Positions 12,320-27,300 of a DNA stretch of 64,000 nt are shown piece by piece. Under the pieces are notes generated by a model. It saw only the letters and a program-made list of their open reading frames with translations, did no database searches and had not been told where the DNA came from. The translations under genes and the position numbers were made by a program. Each line of letters begins with the position of its first letter. Within the stretch, counting starts at the first letter, position 1. This DNA is from Mansonella perstans (taxonomy: Eukaryota > Nematoda > Chromadorea > Rhabditida > Onchocercidae): NCBI GenBank assembly GCA_037074765.1, contig JBAMDO010000571.1:620001-684000 (forward strand). The letters are read 5' to 3'.

Positions 12320-15300
12320 ATGTCTTCTCACTGCCATCCATACTTCATGCTTTATCTGCTTTTGATTGTTTCCTTATATTTAATGCTGATGAACACCACA
12401 ATAGCAACTGTATTCTCTGATTCGCTGGATCTATGTCAAATTCAGTGTGTTGATCGAAATTTGGTAAGAATTCTACATCATTTTCTTATCAAAGATCATA
12501 AGTAATACTGGAAAACACATCCACGTGCGAAAGATCTTACGTAAATGTCACAGCATCATGCAATAGGCGACAAAATTTCCAGGTGGTTGCACTCGCTCGT
12601 GGAGCAGTTGATTGGGATAATTCGCTGCTCGAAATCAATTTAAATCAACGAATTGATGCGGCAAGTTTTATTTCAATCAATGTAAAATATTGTAATATTC
12701 CATTATACAATGAGCATGAAAGATCGTAAATAATAGCAAAACAAGCGTACCAGAAAGATCTCAGTTTCTTGTCGTTGCTTATCCGTACGTTATGCAATGA
12801 AAAGCTATACAATTCATTCAATTTAATTCAAGTGAACCTTTTCTTAACTAAACCAAATTAAATTTTGCAAAGAAAAATGAATCTTAGATAAAGTTACATA
12901 GCTAACTTCAAGTAAAAACAACAGGTAAACGATGAATGATATAGAGGTGAATTGAATTTTTACAGTGTCACAATGGCTGTCAAGATTTGGAATCAACAAA
13001 TTCGACTTGTTTAGAGCGTTGTGCTCAATCGATTCCAACAAACAGTTGCTTACAAGGCTGCCGGGCTGTTACCGACATTTTCCTTCATCACTTACAAGGT
13101 CAGTGAGGTTAGTTTTCTTATTTGAAGTTCGTTGGGGTTGCTTGAAAGATTCCTTGCACCATTCATTAAACATTATTGTTCAGTTTCAGAGACCGTTAAT
13201 ATGTTATTAATTGAAGGTTTGCTGAGTGGTGCGCAAGTTTTAATCGAAGATGCTTCACCACTGGGCCTAAATACAGTTTGGAGTTTAAGTAATGATGATG
13301 GTTCAATTATCAGTGACATATTGCTGGATGATATACGGTGGGCTGTTCAGAGTCGTCCAGCTAATGCTTCTGTTCCATGGGATATAACAGTTTTTGAAAA
13401 GGTTTTAAATTTCGGAAAAATATAAGAAATGTGTCATTTTGCAAGCTATGTAATACATAGAAATAATATCCGACTGTTTGCCGCAAAATTTAGACAAACT
13501 GTAAAAATAACGTTGTATGAAAAGCATCTGTTTGACATATTTTATACTTTAATTAGGTGCCTCTTTATCCACATTTTAATACCATAACTAATCTCTGAAA
13601 TTAAACTTGATCTTATTTTTATTTCTGATTCTCCAAATCTCGGAAACACTTTCCTTCAGATGTTCAAGATGGAGGCTCTGGAAGCAGTTGTAACTGTACC
13701 TTCGGTTTTCGCTGAAGAAATAGAGGTAATTTTTTCTCAACATCGATAATTATCAGTTACAGATTAATGGCCTCGATTTGACTGATATTGTGATCAAAGA
13801 AGCTTTGGATGTTAATCATTTTTCGTTTATTTAATAAACTGGTCTACAGCTTCGATTGTGTTTATCTTGGCGGACTTACATCATTGTCTCTTCCACACAT
13901 CGTTTTCTTCTGAACGACACTGGTAATATCAAGCCATTGCCTCCAACAATCATTTCACACATGCAGATATCAGCGAACAGTTTTGTAGTTTGCTGGAAAA
14001 GCGCATTGAAACGTTTATATAAAGTATGCTTTCATTTGATATTTGGTGTTTATCTCAAACGGACTCGATATGGGTTTAAAATATCGAACATCTTGTCTTG
14101 CAGATTTCACTGTACTCGCTTAATGAAAGAGAAATCTCAACAGCACTGGTGGAAAATACCTGCTATTTGTTCCAAGGATTACTTACCGATAATTGTTGCC
14201 GTGTTGAAATTGGCTATGCAGGCACTGATACTGCAACTGTATCTCTACAAATTGATCTTATTAACACAGGTGACAAAAAAATTGTTGGCATCAGATCTAA
14301 AGATCACATTGAACTTGTTGATATTGATAGGAAACATAATTAATGGAAGTTATAATTAATTTATGGCACATTTTTTCTGTAGAAGAAAAACCAAAACCAG
14401 CAGCGCAGTTAGTTTTCACTAATGGTACTTCATTGATGAAACTTTACGATATTGACGATTATGCTGTGCTTAACAATCCAAAATTAATTCCGTTCGACCT
14501 AAAGCCAAGCAGATCTATAACTGGTAACTGATTTACAGAAATATTTTATTGAAAGATCAGGCTAGTTACTTTCATTTACAATAAATGACAACTGTCGTTA
14601 TTGTTTTTTTTTTTTTTTTTTTAACGTATAATGCCTGATTGCATTTATATCATCATTGAAAAGATTAATTCAGTGATATGATTTAATGACTCTAATCAGA
14701 TTCCTGAAAAATTGTGTTAAAATTTGTCAGTAACTCTTGCAATAGTTTGACGAAGAATAGAAGTAAAAAGAAAAGTCCACCTGTTTTACTGTACATATCT
14801 TTATAGCGTTATGCTCTGTATCAGCTGAACGATTATTGATTGCGTTGGATGACGGTAGTATTTATTGGTTAATTATTGGTGATGAGATGTCAAGCGGAAT
14901 GTTGCGGTCACCTGATGGTACCGCAATTGTGCATATGGATGTTGACCATATGCAAGGCGCGGTATATGCCGTTCTGTTTAAGAAAGGAATCCTGAGGTGA
15001 TTCATTCCTTGGCCATCTTCTTAGTGGTAGACCTTACACTGTTCAGCACCAGAAGAATGAAACTTTGATTTACTTGATGACTTCTGTTCAACAAAATGAT
15101 CCCAGAGTTTATCATTACTATCTACAAATAGTTTTTGAAGACGTATCTTTAAGTTGAGCTCGTAGAGAATCTTTCAGTTTATAAAATGTATTTAAAATTT
15201 CTCATAATCAGATGTGGCTTGGTAGAATGTCAGAATTCGACAATTTTGACTACAAATACAATTAATTATATTGAATATATTTCGATTGATTCATGGAATG

Positions 15301-18300
15301 GGTGAGAAGCTTTTTTACTAATTAACTTATAATTATTATAAGTTATCCAGATCAGATAAGTACAGTTGCAATATTAAAATTATTTTACTCAAAAAGAACG
15401 GATATTCTTACAGGCATATATATTGCATACTAAATGGTGGCGAAGTATTCTCAATACCCTTATTTCCACTAGATGCTCCACACATTCTTCCATTTTCCTC
15501 AACAGAAAAATTGCCCACTCTTGCATTTGCAATCGAAGCGGAGCCTGAAAATTCAAGATTGATTTCGCTCACACAAACTGGCTCTGTTCTGGCAATAAAT
15601 ATCGTAAATCAATCCGTAACTGATCTTCGACTGAATATTGAAGTAGATAATTCATACGGCAGCATCAAAAAAGCTCATCTTTTTGAAGGACAGTTATTCT
15701 GGATATCAACTAACTGTGGTGATACACATTCTTGGGATAGTTGTTTGTACGGCGAAGAATATGATGCCGAAAAAAGGGTTTATATGTGTTTTTTTTTTTT
15801 TTTTTTTTAATGTATGACACTTATTAAATGAGCTATTAAATTAGTAGAAGTTAATACTTTCATTATTGAATTTCAAATCATTTTGTTCGTCGAAGTTGGA
15901 GTCTTTCGTATTTAGACAATACATTTGAATCGCTATTTGTATGCGGGTAGAGTTGTTGATTTTGCATTCTTACGGGATAGTCCGGTGCCAATAACAATAC
16001 CTTCGCCAAACAAAATAAGCCTTATAACAGCTGATAGCACTGCACGAGTCATATGGGAATCACCAATGTTACTACCATTCCAAGGTAATTCTTTTAGACT
16101 TGGTAGTCTACTTTTTTCAGTTTAATTTTGTAATAGGCATCAAAAAATTTATCCTTACAATAAAGAATCTATCAGTTCTGAAAAATTCCAATAAAAGCTT
16201 TTATTCTATTGACATATCGTCGAAAGCTCAAAGTAGTGGATGATTTTCAAAGTGAATTTGAATAAATTTTGAAAAAAGTGCCTTTTAGCACAAGATGAAT
16301 GGCGTAACTTGCATTATGAATGTCGCATAATTGGTGACGAAGAGAGCGGCAGCACAACGGCGGAATTTACACAACTTTCTGAAACTAGTCTGCTGATACC
16401 GATTTCTCCTGGACTGCAATACCATGCATCTGTTCGAGCTTGCATCAGTACCATATGTTCTTCTTACGTTACTGCCATCAATAATGCATTTGCCTCACTC
16501 ACTGGTACCATATTAGCATTTTTTAAGGACTTCAATAAAGACTGAAGATATTGACTGATTATCCGTTTTTTAAATAATGAATGTCTTCTTCTTAATCATG
16601 AAGATTGCAATATTTTTAAATCTTCTTTTCTTTTGTTTATCACATTTTTTAGAGCCGTTATTTATTGCATTCAATCAAACGGCTAATAACAATATCAGTT
16701 ATTATGGTATGCTCGGTGACCCAATTGGAAACTACACACTGCGTAAGCTTCTTTTTCAACAACAAATATGACAAACGATTGCGAAGTATTAGCGACACAT
16801 TAGTTGAAGTGAGCGAATATTGACGATTAGACTCGAAATTGATTGGGATCTATGGAAAGGAAGATCTATGGAAACTTACTGCTTTCATTTCAGCTGGTCC
16901 AGTACTGGTTAATGGTGCAACGATATTTGCTTATGATATGTTGGTGAAATCATTGTATGTTGTTAAAACGGAAAAGGTTGTCGAATTTACTTCGATTTCT
17001 TTCTTCAGCTAGTTCTGAGTTTTTGAATGCACTTGACAGATTAAAAGGAATTGCAGAATGAAATAATTCGAATACGTAATGATGGTTCCCAAAAACATTT
17101 CTTGGATTCAGTAAACATAAAATTTATGACAGTGATGTCCCGTAATGCACTGGTTATTGTAGCATCTGATTATTTAATAATATCTTATCGTTTAACATCT
17201 ACATTCGACCAGGAGTGAGTTTTTTAATCATTTCAAGAAATACCAATAATCTTTTTTATCTGGAATCAATTATACCATGTTAAGATGATGTTACTTATCT
17301 CGTAATGTGTAGTGTTGTATATTCGAAAGGAACGGTTACTTTGCTATATTAGCTGTTACAAAAGAAAATACATGTAATCCTTTTTTCGTGCGGAATGAAA
17401 GAGTCGTTCTCATTAAATAAAGGTATTTTCAGGATTTATTCCTGCGGATCTTTTGGAAAATGTGGTGAAGTGGGGGGTTTAGCTGGTGATGATGAAACGG
17501 GTGATATCTTCTATTTGATTCGTTTTTCAAATGGGACAACAAGTTTTTATGGTCTTAATCAGAATGTTCGCACATCATATTTCATCGCTTCCTCACAGGA
17601 TTTTCCCATGTTAGTTATTCGTGATTGATTTAAATAACGAAATTAGGTATTTTATTCAACAAAAATGAAATAAGCGATAATTTTGAAATTACATGAAGTT
17701 CAACCAGTACATTTTAAAAGGAAAAAAACTATTTCTTCATACTTTGGTAACCATCTCATCAAGTCTGAAAGCATTTTTTGTTCGATACAGGAGCGCAATA
17801 TGGTAGATATGTACGTGCTGGCGAGATAGCAGGAAGTTTTATTAATTTGAAGAAAATAGTTTTTTCCAAAAAATTTTCGATTAATTATGCTTGAGAAGTG
17901 AAGAGGACTCGTTTTAGATTGCGGCAGTTAATTGTTGTTAAAGAGAAACTGGTATTTATCACTGAAATGGGGGAAATGGGTGTCTGTGATAAGAAGCTCA
18001 ATTCACTCAATATTCATCCAACTCTAAAGAATGTGGCTCTTGTACCATTATTTAATGGAGATCCTATAAAACCAATCAATTTCATACGACATTTAACGAC
18101 GGATGATAACAGTGCCAGAAGCACACTCACGTGGGACACTGAACCGATGTTTTTAACAGGAAAGATTATTTTTAAGGTTTCTTGGCTTTTTTGTAATTTT
18201 GCTAATTTTTAATAATATAAGCAAACAATTCTACGGATTTGATTTTGAAATTAAGAAGAAATATATACAAAAAATAATAGATTAGTGTCACTTGAGAGTT

Positions 18301-21300
18301 AAACATGTTATTAAAAATATTGCATGACAATGCATCACTTTTAGATTAATACAAACAACAAACAATCCTTCCTATTACCTTTTATTTTCCATTCGATTCA
18401 TTGTTGTAAAAGAATGAAAGTTTCAGATTACATTGTACAAAGAACAGAGTCGATTTGTGGATTATTCGTTAACACATAGCTATACGCTAAGTAAAATACT
18501 TCTTCATCAATGGCCTTCAAAACAAGAGTATAACGCTGAAGTGGAGGCGATAACTGCTTGGGATTCGATATCAACGAACCAAACTGGCCTGATAGCACCA
18601 ACCAAACCACCAACCCCTCCAACAAATCTAACAATTTATGCCACACAACAAGTCCTTTTACATTCTCATCATAAATTTTATCAATTTTCAGTTCCTATAG
18701 ACATTATATAATTGAATCACTCACATTTTTTTTTCTTTGATTTTCTTCATCCTTTATTTTTTGTTTATCTAACGTTCAGAAATTTTGCTTTTTAATAATT
18801 TAAGTTTTTTTTTGTAGTGTAAATTTTACTTCTGTGACTGTAGATAAGTTACAGAAAACCGTAGATGGTGCTCGGGCATTAATGGATTTATTTTGGGAAG
18901 AACCAATGGAGTGGAACGGGGAAGCATTGGGTTATTTGATCAATTGTACAGTGGATGGCTTCAATGAACTGATCGCAGAAGTACCAGCCATGACACGTTT
19001 TTATTCTTTTAGTGTCAAATCCGGAAGTGTCAGTTGTGCTGTGGCAGCACATAATGAACCCAAAGTTGAAACATTTTCGGAATTTGTTACTATTGATAGT
19101 AGTGGTTAGTATATTCTTAGTACACATTAGAAAAATTATCTTTTACTTGTGCAATATGCATATGTAGAATAATTTGAATTCTTCTCGCGATATCTTTTGC
19201 CTGTTGACTTGCCGCGTGCTTTCTCTCTTATAGCTATTCAATATTTTTGCTCTTGAATTACTTCAACAGATAGATATTCTCAGAATTACGTCCACTGGTT
19301 CGTTTATTTGCTGTCGATTCTAACAACAATGTATTTTCTATCTCAAACTGGTCGCATTCTTCGTCTCAAGTATCAACTCGTGCCAAAAGACAGACTTCAT
19401 CATTACTAACAGTATGGCTTTTGAACGCCTTGCAAGAAATAAGTCAAGAAATAGCTGTGGTAAATTTTGAAAAAATTTTATTTTCAGATCACAGAGCAGT
19501 CAATAGCTTATATTGGCAATGATTTGTATTCGATAAGAAAAGATTTCGACTCTGTGCAATCTTTTCTGCTTCGCCTTGATCCTAATAATGTGGAGAATAT
19601 TCTGCATAAGGTAGGTTGCAAATGTATTGGGATTGAAGAACTATGAATTTATGAACAATTTCAGGTTTCAATAGGCGGTGAGCTCGGTAAAGTAGACGCA
19701 ATAACGTCTGACTGGGTAGCTAATCGTTTGTTACTCGTTTCAGCAGCACGTGTTTTGCAGTTACCGCTTGATGCTATTCAAGTACTTAATCTATTTATAC
19801 TTTTTTATATGTTAGATCATAAATTAATAGTTGTATGAGTAATCCTACATTAATGCTTATTATGTTATCATTAGGTATAACGGGATTTGTGATTCTTTAA
19901 TTGCGAACGTAATACATTTAACATTATTAAGAAATTAATTTCAGAGTCTTTCGGTGATAACACCGCGCCGCATAATGAATCTTTCATCAGGTTCTGGCGA
20001 TGCGAAGCAACTACTTTTCGACCCATTTTCCAAGTTCGCTTTACCTTTTAATTTTCTTAATGAGAATTTTTTATTAAAATCGTTGCCAATGATGTTCTTA
20101 ATTTCATAAATTTATCTTTTTTAATGAATTTCAGCACTGGTTTTTTGCTTACCAAAAATGGTTCACTTTTCGCATTGGATTTCAATACGGGTGTGGAAGA
20201 AAATATGGCTCTTAGGTTTCCTTTCTTTTTTCAATAAAGATGTAATTTACACTATATTTTATTATTCAATTGGAAAAGAAGAAAAAGACAGAGTGAAATT
20301 TCAAGTACTAAGAAGTACGAAGTACAAATTATTAGGTTGGAATGTCTGAAATCAGAAACGGTATCATGGATGATGGCTGATTTCTCCTGGAATCTGGCAT
20401 CCTTACCAGCTATTTACGTACTCACTTGGAATGGTATGGTACGCGTCGATTTGACATCTCTGAAATGTGAAGAAATAAAATTTGCATGGGAAAAATTTGG
20501 AGGTATGTCCTCTTTTATTCTTCATTAAAAATTCAAGATAAGTGTACGTTATCACAATTTTATAATTTTTTAAAAAAATTGAATAATTTCATTTTTCAGA
20601 AAAAGGACTTAAATCAATACTATCCTTCGCAATCGCCGATAAGTTGTACATCTTTGTCACTTCTTCCGCACTAGTTGTTTACGAATTAGGCTCTTCAACA
20701 GCAACACCAATCTCTATCAATGGCTCTCCCCTCAAACAAATTCTTGTTGCTACACAATCTACTCAGCCATTTCCCGGTTTGTGTGCATTTCCGAAATTTC
20801 CAATTTCCGGTTCAAATTATTTGGTAGCTCAATACAGTTGAATTAGAATAAACGTTGGTGTTCAAAAATTATTGAATTCGAAAAAAAGAAGGATTGTCTT
20901 AATTTTTCGATCAGAAAGCTAATCATTTGCATTGGGAATCGTTTTCAGAATATCGGTGTTTATGATTAGTAGTACCGACATATACTGCTTTGAAAGTTCA
21001 TTTAGAATGATTTAAATGACATAAGAAGATCTCGAAATCATCCATTTTTAAACGCGTCAATTTCAGAACGATCTTGTTTTATCTTACCACCAGCATCTGA
21101 AATTAAGTTCACTGTACAGAACGAAGAGCGAAGTGGAGCATTTATCTCGATCAACGAACCTCAATTGCCTAATGTTTGTCCGGTATGTTTTGCCTATCGC
21201 AATCAATCGTTTTTTATGTAAATACCGTGCTTTATCATCATTTTGTTTTATGCGTTAATTTACTGCAGGGTATCTCATTGCCTTCGACGCAGTATGAAAT

Positions 21301-24300
21301 CCATTTCCAGCGAAGAGGGTCTGATAAAATTCGCAATATTCACAGTATTAGCAATGTTCTTCATGTAGAGAATGGTGTTCTGGATAAAGAAGCTGAGTAA
21401 GCCGTTTGGAATCAAATTAGAAGTTAGGAAAGCACTTCATTGTTAATGTCTGGAAAGTTTTAGTCCGTCTGCATCGTTTGTCAGTCATAAATGTTATTTG
21501 TAATACTGTACTCATATAATATTATTAGGTCCAAACAGTAAGAAAGAAAAAGTATGAAGAACGCAATGAATTAATACGGAGTAAAAAGAATGAGCTATAT
21601 AATAATTTAAACTAACAAATTCTTATTGTTTCTTTCGGTGATAACTAATTGCCGCTTTGTTGATATTTTCATAATGGAGGTGTCCTTCGTCCAGTTGGAG
21701 CAATGCTGAAGTAAAGATTGAGGAAAGAAAGAGCATGATTTAACATCAAATAATAGTGGGTAACCATAGAGGGTAATCCGATACGTTTGACAAAAAAAAC
21801 TGATTGTAGAACTTTTTTCCATATCTATATATCCAGGGTGGAAGAGAGCTTGGTAAGCTTCCTGTGATCATCTTGGAGGTTAAGCTGGTTAAACTTGTTT
21901 AAGACTATTAAGTTTTTCTTATAGCTGTGCACAAATATCGAACCTCTTTGCGACATCACCACCTTTTTAACTTATATCCATTGGCTTAATTTTGCACGCA
22001 AAATTTCATCCTTCTTTCTGATAATTTTGATTTCGGTAATCCGACAGTTAAATCGAAAAAATTTGATGAAGTGGCAAGGTAATTTCATATTGCTGCTATT
22101 TGACACGTCGTTATTGATCATATTGATATCGTCATTTCATATTTCAGCTATGATGTATCGGTATCATGGTTTAATCGATATACACCGGTATCAGAACCTA
22201 GTGCAACGCAAATGCTTCGTACCGGTTACGGTTTTCCATCACCACCACAGGATCCAGCCGCTTTTGCGCTGACTCCAGATATTGTATTGCTTTACTGGAA
22301 ACTACCTGCAAAACCCAATGCACCAATTCCTGAAATCAAATATATGGTTCGTTGGTGTTTTTCGTCTTCATATGTTAATAAACTTGGATAACGGCACCGA
22401 TAATTGTGCTAATAAATGATCATTTCTTTATTTACATGTTTGTTTGGCATTTATATTAATTGCCACCTCATCTTTTCTATTTTGTTTAGTCATATTATTA
22501 CTACTGTTATTATTATTATTATCATTATTATTATTATTATCATTATTATTATTATTAATATTATTATTATTGTTATTAATTATTACTAATTATTACTATT
22601 ATTATTGCTGCTATTTATTATTATTGTTACTGTTATTTATTATTATTATTTATTGGTGCTAGAGTAGTAGTAGTAGTAAATTCATAAGAATCATTAATAA
22701 ATGAATGATATTGAAATTTATTTTCAAGCACTGTTCCAGATAAGTCAACTTAGTGCGACGCAACTTTCACCCTCCGCAATTGGTGCGCAGCAGTTTGAAG
22801 GAACGGATTACGCTACCATGCCAACAGATGTTGTTTCCTGCCTGAATGATCCTTGTTCTGCAAAGATTTCCAACCTACGACCCTCCACCGATTACAAATT
22901 TTGGGTAATTTTTATTCTCTAATAAAAAAGTACTGATATGATAAATATATGATTATCTTCCATATTTCTAAAACGCTATTTGTGCTTTGCTTATGGTGGA
23001 ATAAAGTTTTATTTGGTTTTCTTACTTATTGACATTTTATGTCTGGCAATAAAAAAGTACTATTAATTTGAGTTAACCATTGCCAGGTAAAAATAATTCA
23101 TACCTCTTTCTAATATATCATTAATCAAAGAGCGGGCTATGAGTTCAGGTACGTGCGATCCACGAAAGTCATCTAAATATGCAGTTTGTGGATCATGCAG
23201 AAGGAAGTTCCGTAGAAGCATCAATTCGTACGAAGGATATAACTGGAACATTGCGTCTTGACAATATTACTGGTACCACTGTTGTGCTTCGATGGAATTC
23301 CCTGGACCCTGAATCTTATCCGAAGCGTATATCCATTCAGTATCGAGTTGTACGTTTTCTTTCATTTGTTTTTAGAGTTTTGCTGAAAAAAACGCCCATG
23401 ATAATTTCCAAGTCACATGAAATTTTAAATTTTCTCATATCGAAAAACTTTTTGAAGGAAATATTTAACAGAAAAGTCTATTGCAAATTAAAAAACCAAA
23501 ATAATCAGTTACAAAACTGATATTTCTCGATAATTTTGTTTCATTTATTTTCTCAATGCTTAAGGTGAAAACAAATGCCGTTTGGAAGTCACCGTATAAT
23601 GCCTCCTTCGACGGTTCTATAAAATCGGTGACTATAGTTGTACGCGCATTACATTCAGCGACCATTTATGATTATCGTTTTGCAGCGGAATATGTGGATA
23701 GTTATCATTATGCAAATCATGATTATTTCTACAATGAAACTTTTCTGCAAGTTCCACAACAGTTTCGAACAAAACGTAACGTTTTCTTACTATCCTGCGA
23801 CAAAAATGCTAGCAAGAAAATAGAATTAAATACAGAGGAGGAGTTTTTTAGCCATCCAAAACTCTGTATCTTTCAGCAGGAACCCCGTCAGCTCCAGCAA
23901 GCATACGTCTTGTTCAAGAATACAACGAATGGATAGTGCGTTGGGAGAAGCCATTGAACGATGGTGGTTCGCCAGTTACTTCATACGCTCTCGAATTCAG
24001 GTTCAGAAAATTTCTGCATAAAATTTGCAAGACAATTAGCACTGTCAAACGAAATACAAATTCCGATCAAAGATTTCTTTAAATTTATTGAATTTTTCTT
24101 GAAGACCAAATGAAGATGCTGAATGGGAAATAGCCGAACGAGGATTAGAGGGTGATTGCTTGTGGTGGAAACCGTTGAGGATAAATTTCTTAGTTGAATG
24201 TGCTGAATTTCGCATTCGAGCGGCAAATTCAGAAGGTTTCGGTGCATATGCATATTCGAAGCATCAAAGTGGTAATAGCGTTTTGAAAATTTATCCTTCA

Positions 24301-27300
24301 TTTCAATTTTTAAAACTTTTTGAATGTACGGAACATTTTCAACTGATTTATGTTGTCTTAATAAAATTCCACTATATTCGGATAATTCTCATTGCCATTT
24401 TAAATTTGTTGTTAAAAATTTTCCTGACCTTTTAGGAGAATCGCACACCCACTCGTTATGGATTATAATCATCACACTTCTCATCGCTATTCTTTTACTA
24501 ACTACTGTCATTGCTGTATTGTTTAGTATGTGTTATTTTTACAATTAAATTTCATTATTAGTTAAATTTAAGAATGAATTTCTAATTACAAAAAATTTCT
24601 TTACCCTGAAATGTTACTGGAAAAAATTGATCAGTAATAGTGATAATAAATAAAAGATCTATTCTTCTTTTTTTAGTATATTATCAACGAAATGACAGAA
24701 GAAGCAGTAAGATCCGATTGCAAGATATAAGCTTGCACGGTTATACGAATTCAATCAAAAGAAATATTTTTCCTTCGCATGTTCTTAATGATTTAAAAAG
24801 TAAGTGATAATTTAGGTGTTGAATGCTAAATAAGTAGTATTTTTAGTAGTTTCTTTCTTAATGGTTTAAATTAAATGAATTTTATTTCTAGCCGTTTTTC
24901 GGATACCGAGAAATAATATCAGTCTTTCGCGCATAATTGGGAAAGGAACTTTTGGAGAAATATACGAAGGAGTTGCAGGTGGATTACCACAGTCAGCTGC
25001 AAAATCGGTTAAGGTTGCTGTTAAAGTTAGTTTCAGATTGTTGATCTTTGCCTCAGTTTCTGTGATTTTAATTAATATTTTTAACTGTTTCTTAATGAAA
25101 AACTTAAATTATTTTGTCTTGTATTCATTGAATTTGAGGAAAACAATTCGAAATTTAGACTCTGAGAAGCGGATTTTCCGAGTCAGATCGGATGAAATTC
25201 TTCCAGGAAGCTATTTTATTGAAGTAAGCTCTGCAATTCTTTTTATATAATTAAGCCGGAACTGTAGTTTTAACTTCCTAACTTGAATTATATTATTTTT
25301 AAGCAGTTTCGATCATCCCAATATCGTAAAATTATTGGGTGTATCACTCGAAACAGAGCCGTATTTTCTGATTATTGAACTGATGGAAGGCGGCGACCTT
25401 CTCGGGTTTCTTCGTTCCAGGTTTCTATGCTATTTCTGTATGATCCGTTTCGTCATTTATGAGATGAATAATATTTGAATATCTTAATTCTGCAAATTTT
25501 TCTCTTCTAATGCTTTACTGATTCGTTTAGCCGTCCATCTGACTGTCTCCCATCACAGCTTTCGTTATACGAACTAATAGGAGTGATGGTGGACATAGGA
25601 CGTGGTGCTGCATATCTAGAAGTTAAGAAACGAGTACATCGCGATCTAGCAGCTAGAAATTGCCTCATTTCTTCAAGGAATTCGAATACACGAATTACAA
25701 AAATAAGTAAATCACTTTTTCATGCAATATGAAATATTCACTTAGGATTTAAAATCTTTGCTATATAAAATTTTTGCAATAAATAATCTTGATTGGAAAA
25801 TTTTTATAATAGCACATAAAATATTTACGACATTCTAACAAGCAAAAGCAAAAGTCAATCAAACTTTAGCTACCAATTTTCTTCCTAAATATTAATCTTT
25901 ATTACAGCCAATTTTGGTCATACACGTGATATTTATACCAACGATTACTATCGTGTACATGGAGATGATTATTTACCGTTACGATGGTTATCACCAGAAT
26001 CAATTAACGACGGTATCTTCACATTAAAAAGTGATGTATGGTCATTCGGTATATTACTGTGGGAAATTTTGACTCTTGGGCAGCAACCTTTCTCAGGCAA
26101 AGATAATGTTCAGGTACGGTTCTGTGATGATTTAGCTCAACTGAAAAGGAGCAAGATTTCAAAACAAAGAGTAGATCTAGATTTGTTTCCACTGGAAGCT
26201 TTTGATCAAAAATTGAATTAAATTTTTTTTAGATTAAATTGAAACTTCTTTTCTTAGATTAGAGTTTCCAGTGAAATAAAATTGGTTTGCTATAAGATGT
26301 GACAGAAGCTGAAACTTTTTCTGAAACTTTATAATTTATAGAAATCTCAAAGCTAATGAAATCAATATAAAAATTCAATTTTCTGAAAAAATTATTTTCA
26401 TAAAAAATACTTGTCTGCTGTAGGTGATGTCCTTCATAAAGAACGGCGGGAAGCCAGAAAAGCCACAGTGTTGTCCAGATGAAATGTAAGCTCACTTTCT
26501 TGATGTACTATTTTATCTTATTTGTCATTTACAAGAAATTGGTTGTAGTTTCGCTATTGTGGAACGTACTTGGATTTACGAACCAGAAGAACGTCCACGA
26601 TTTGCTGATCTCCTGCCAGAACTGGAAGCTTTACGCGGTTGCCCATTGTATCAGGTATTTCAACTCACATTGATGATTTCTTTAATCACTGTTCTTTTTT
26701 TTGTAAGATTTACACTGTCTGCTGCAAATCTAAATATATCGCTGTCAAATTTAACTCTTTACTTTTCAAGCTAAATGTTCTAATATAGGAAGATACTCCG
26801 TATCCAACGAACTTTCCACTGAAAACTGATTCAAATTTCGAACTTTCATTCAATTCTAACATAAGTCGTGGAGAAAGTGGACGTAGTGGAAGTGTAAGGT
26901 TTGATAAGAGTGGTAAGTTTCATGAAAGTAATAATCACACTTTTTATATCTTCCTGCAAATTACAAAACTTTTTATTATTAGAATGAAGTTACATCTGCT
27001 TTTTTAACTTGATTCATTTTTGATATCAACGATTGTTTTACTGCGTTTCAGACAATCCTTCAACGAAGAAGCAAGGCCGCCCATCAATTTTACGCTCACT
27101 TCGTCGAGAGCGCCCTAGACCGCCTGTATGCTACTTTCTTATTTATAATTTCATATCGATATCTGCAGCAAGCACTGGAAAATTTGAATCTCTAAAATAA
27201 AAATTTGCATCTTTTGATTTTTGTTAACATTTATTTGGAGCTATATAGTTCGAAATTATTGAGGCTGATTGAAAGTTATTAATACCAAATATCCTTTTTT

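Noticed and set aside
12661..12690. A GC-AG intron (GCAAGT donor) after exon 2 of the receptor gene
   Set aside because: A normal GT donor (GTAAAA at 12,685) lies in frame eight codons further on, so a rare donor is not required. RNA data would decide.
22444..22662. Leu-rich 72-codon open frame resembling a membrane protein
   Set aside because: It is the translation of a TTA-type microsatellite inside an intron of the receptor gene.
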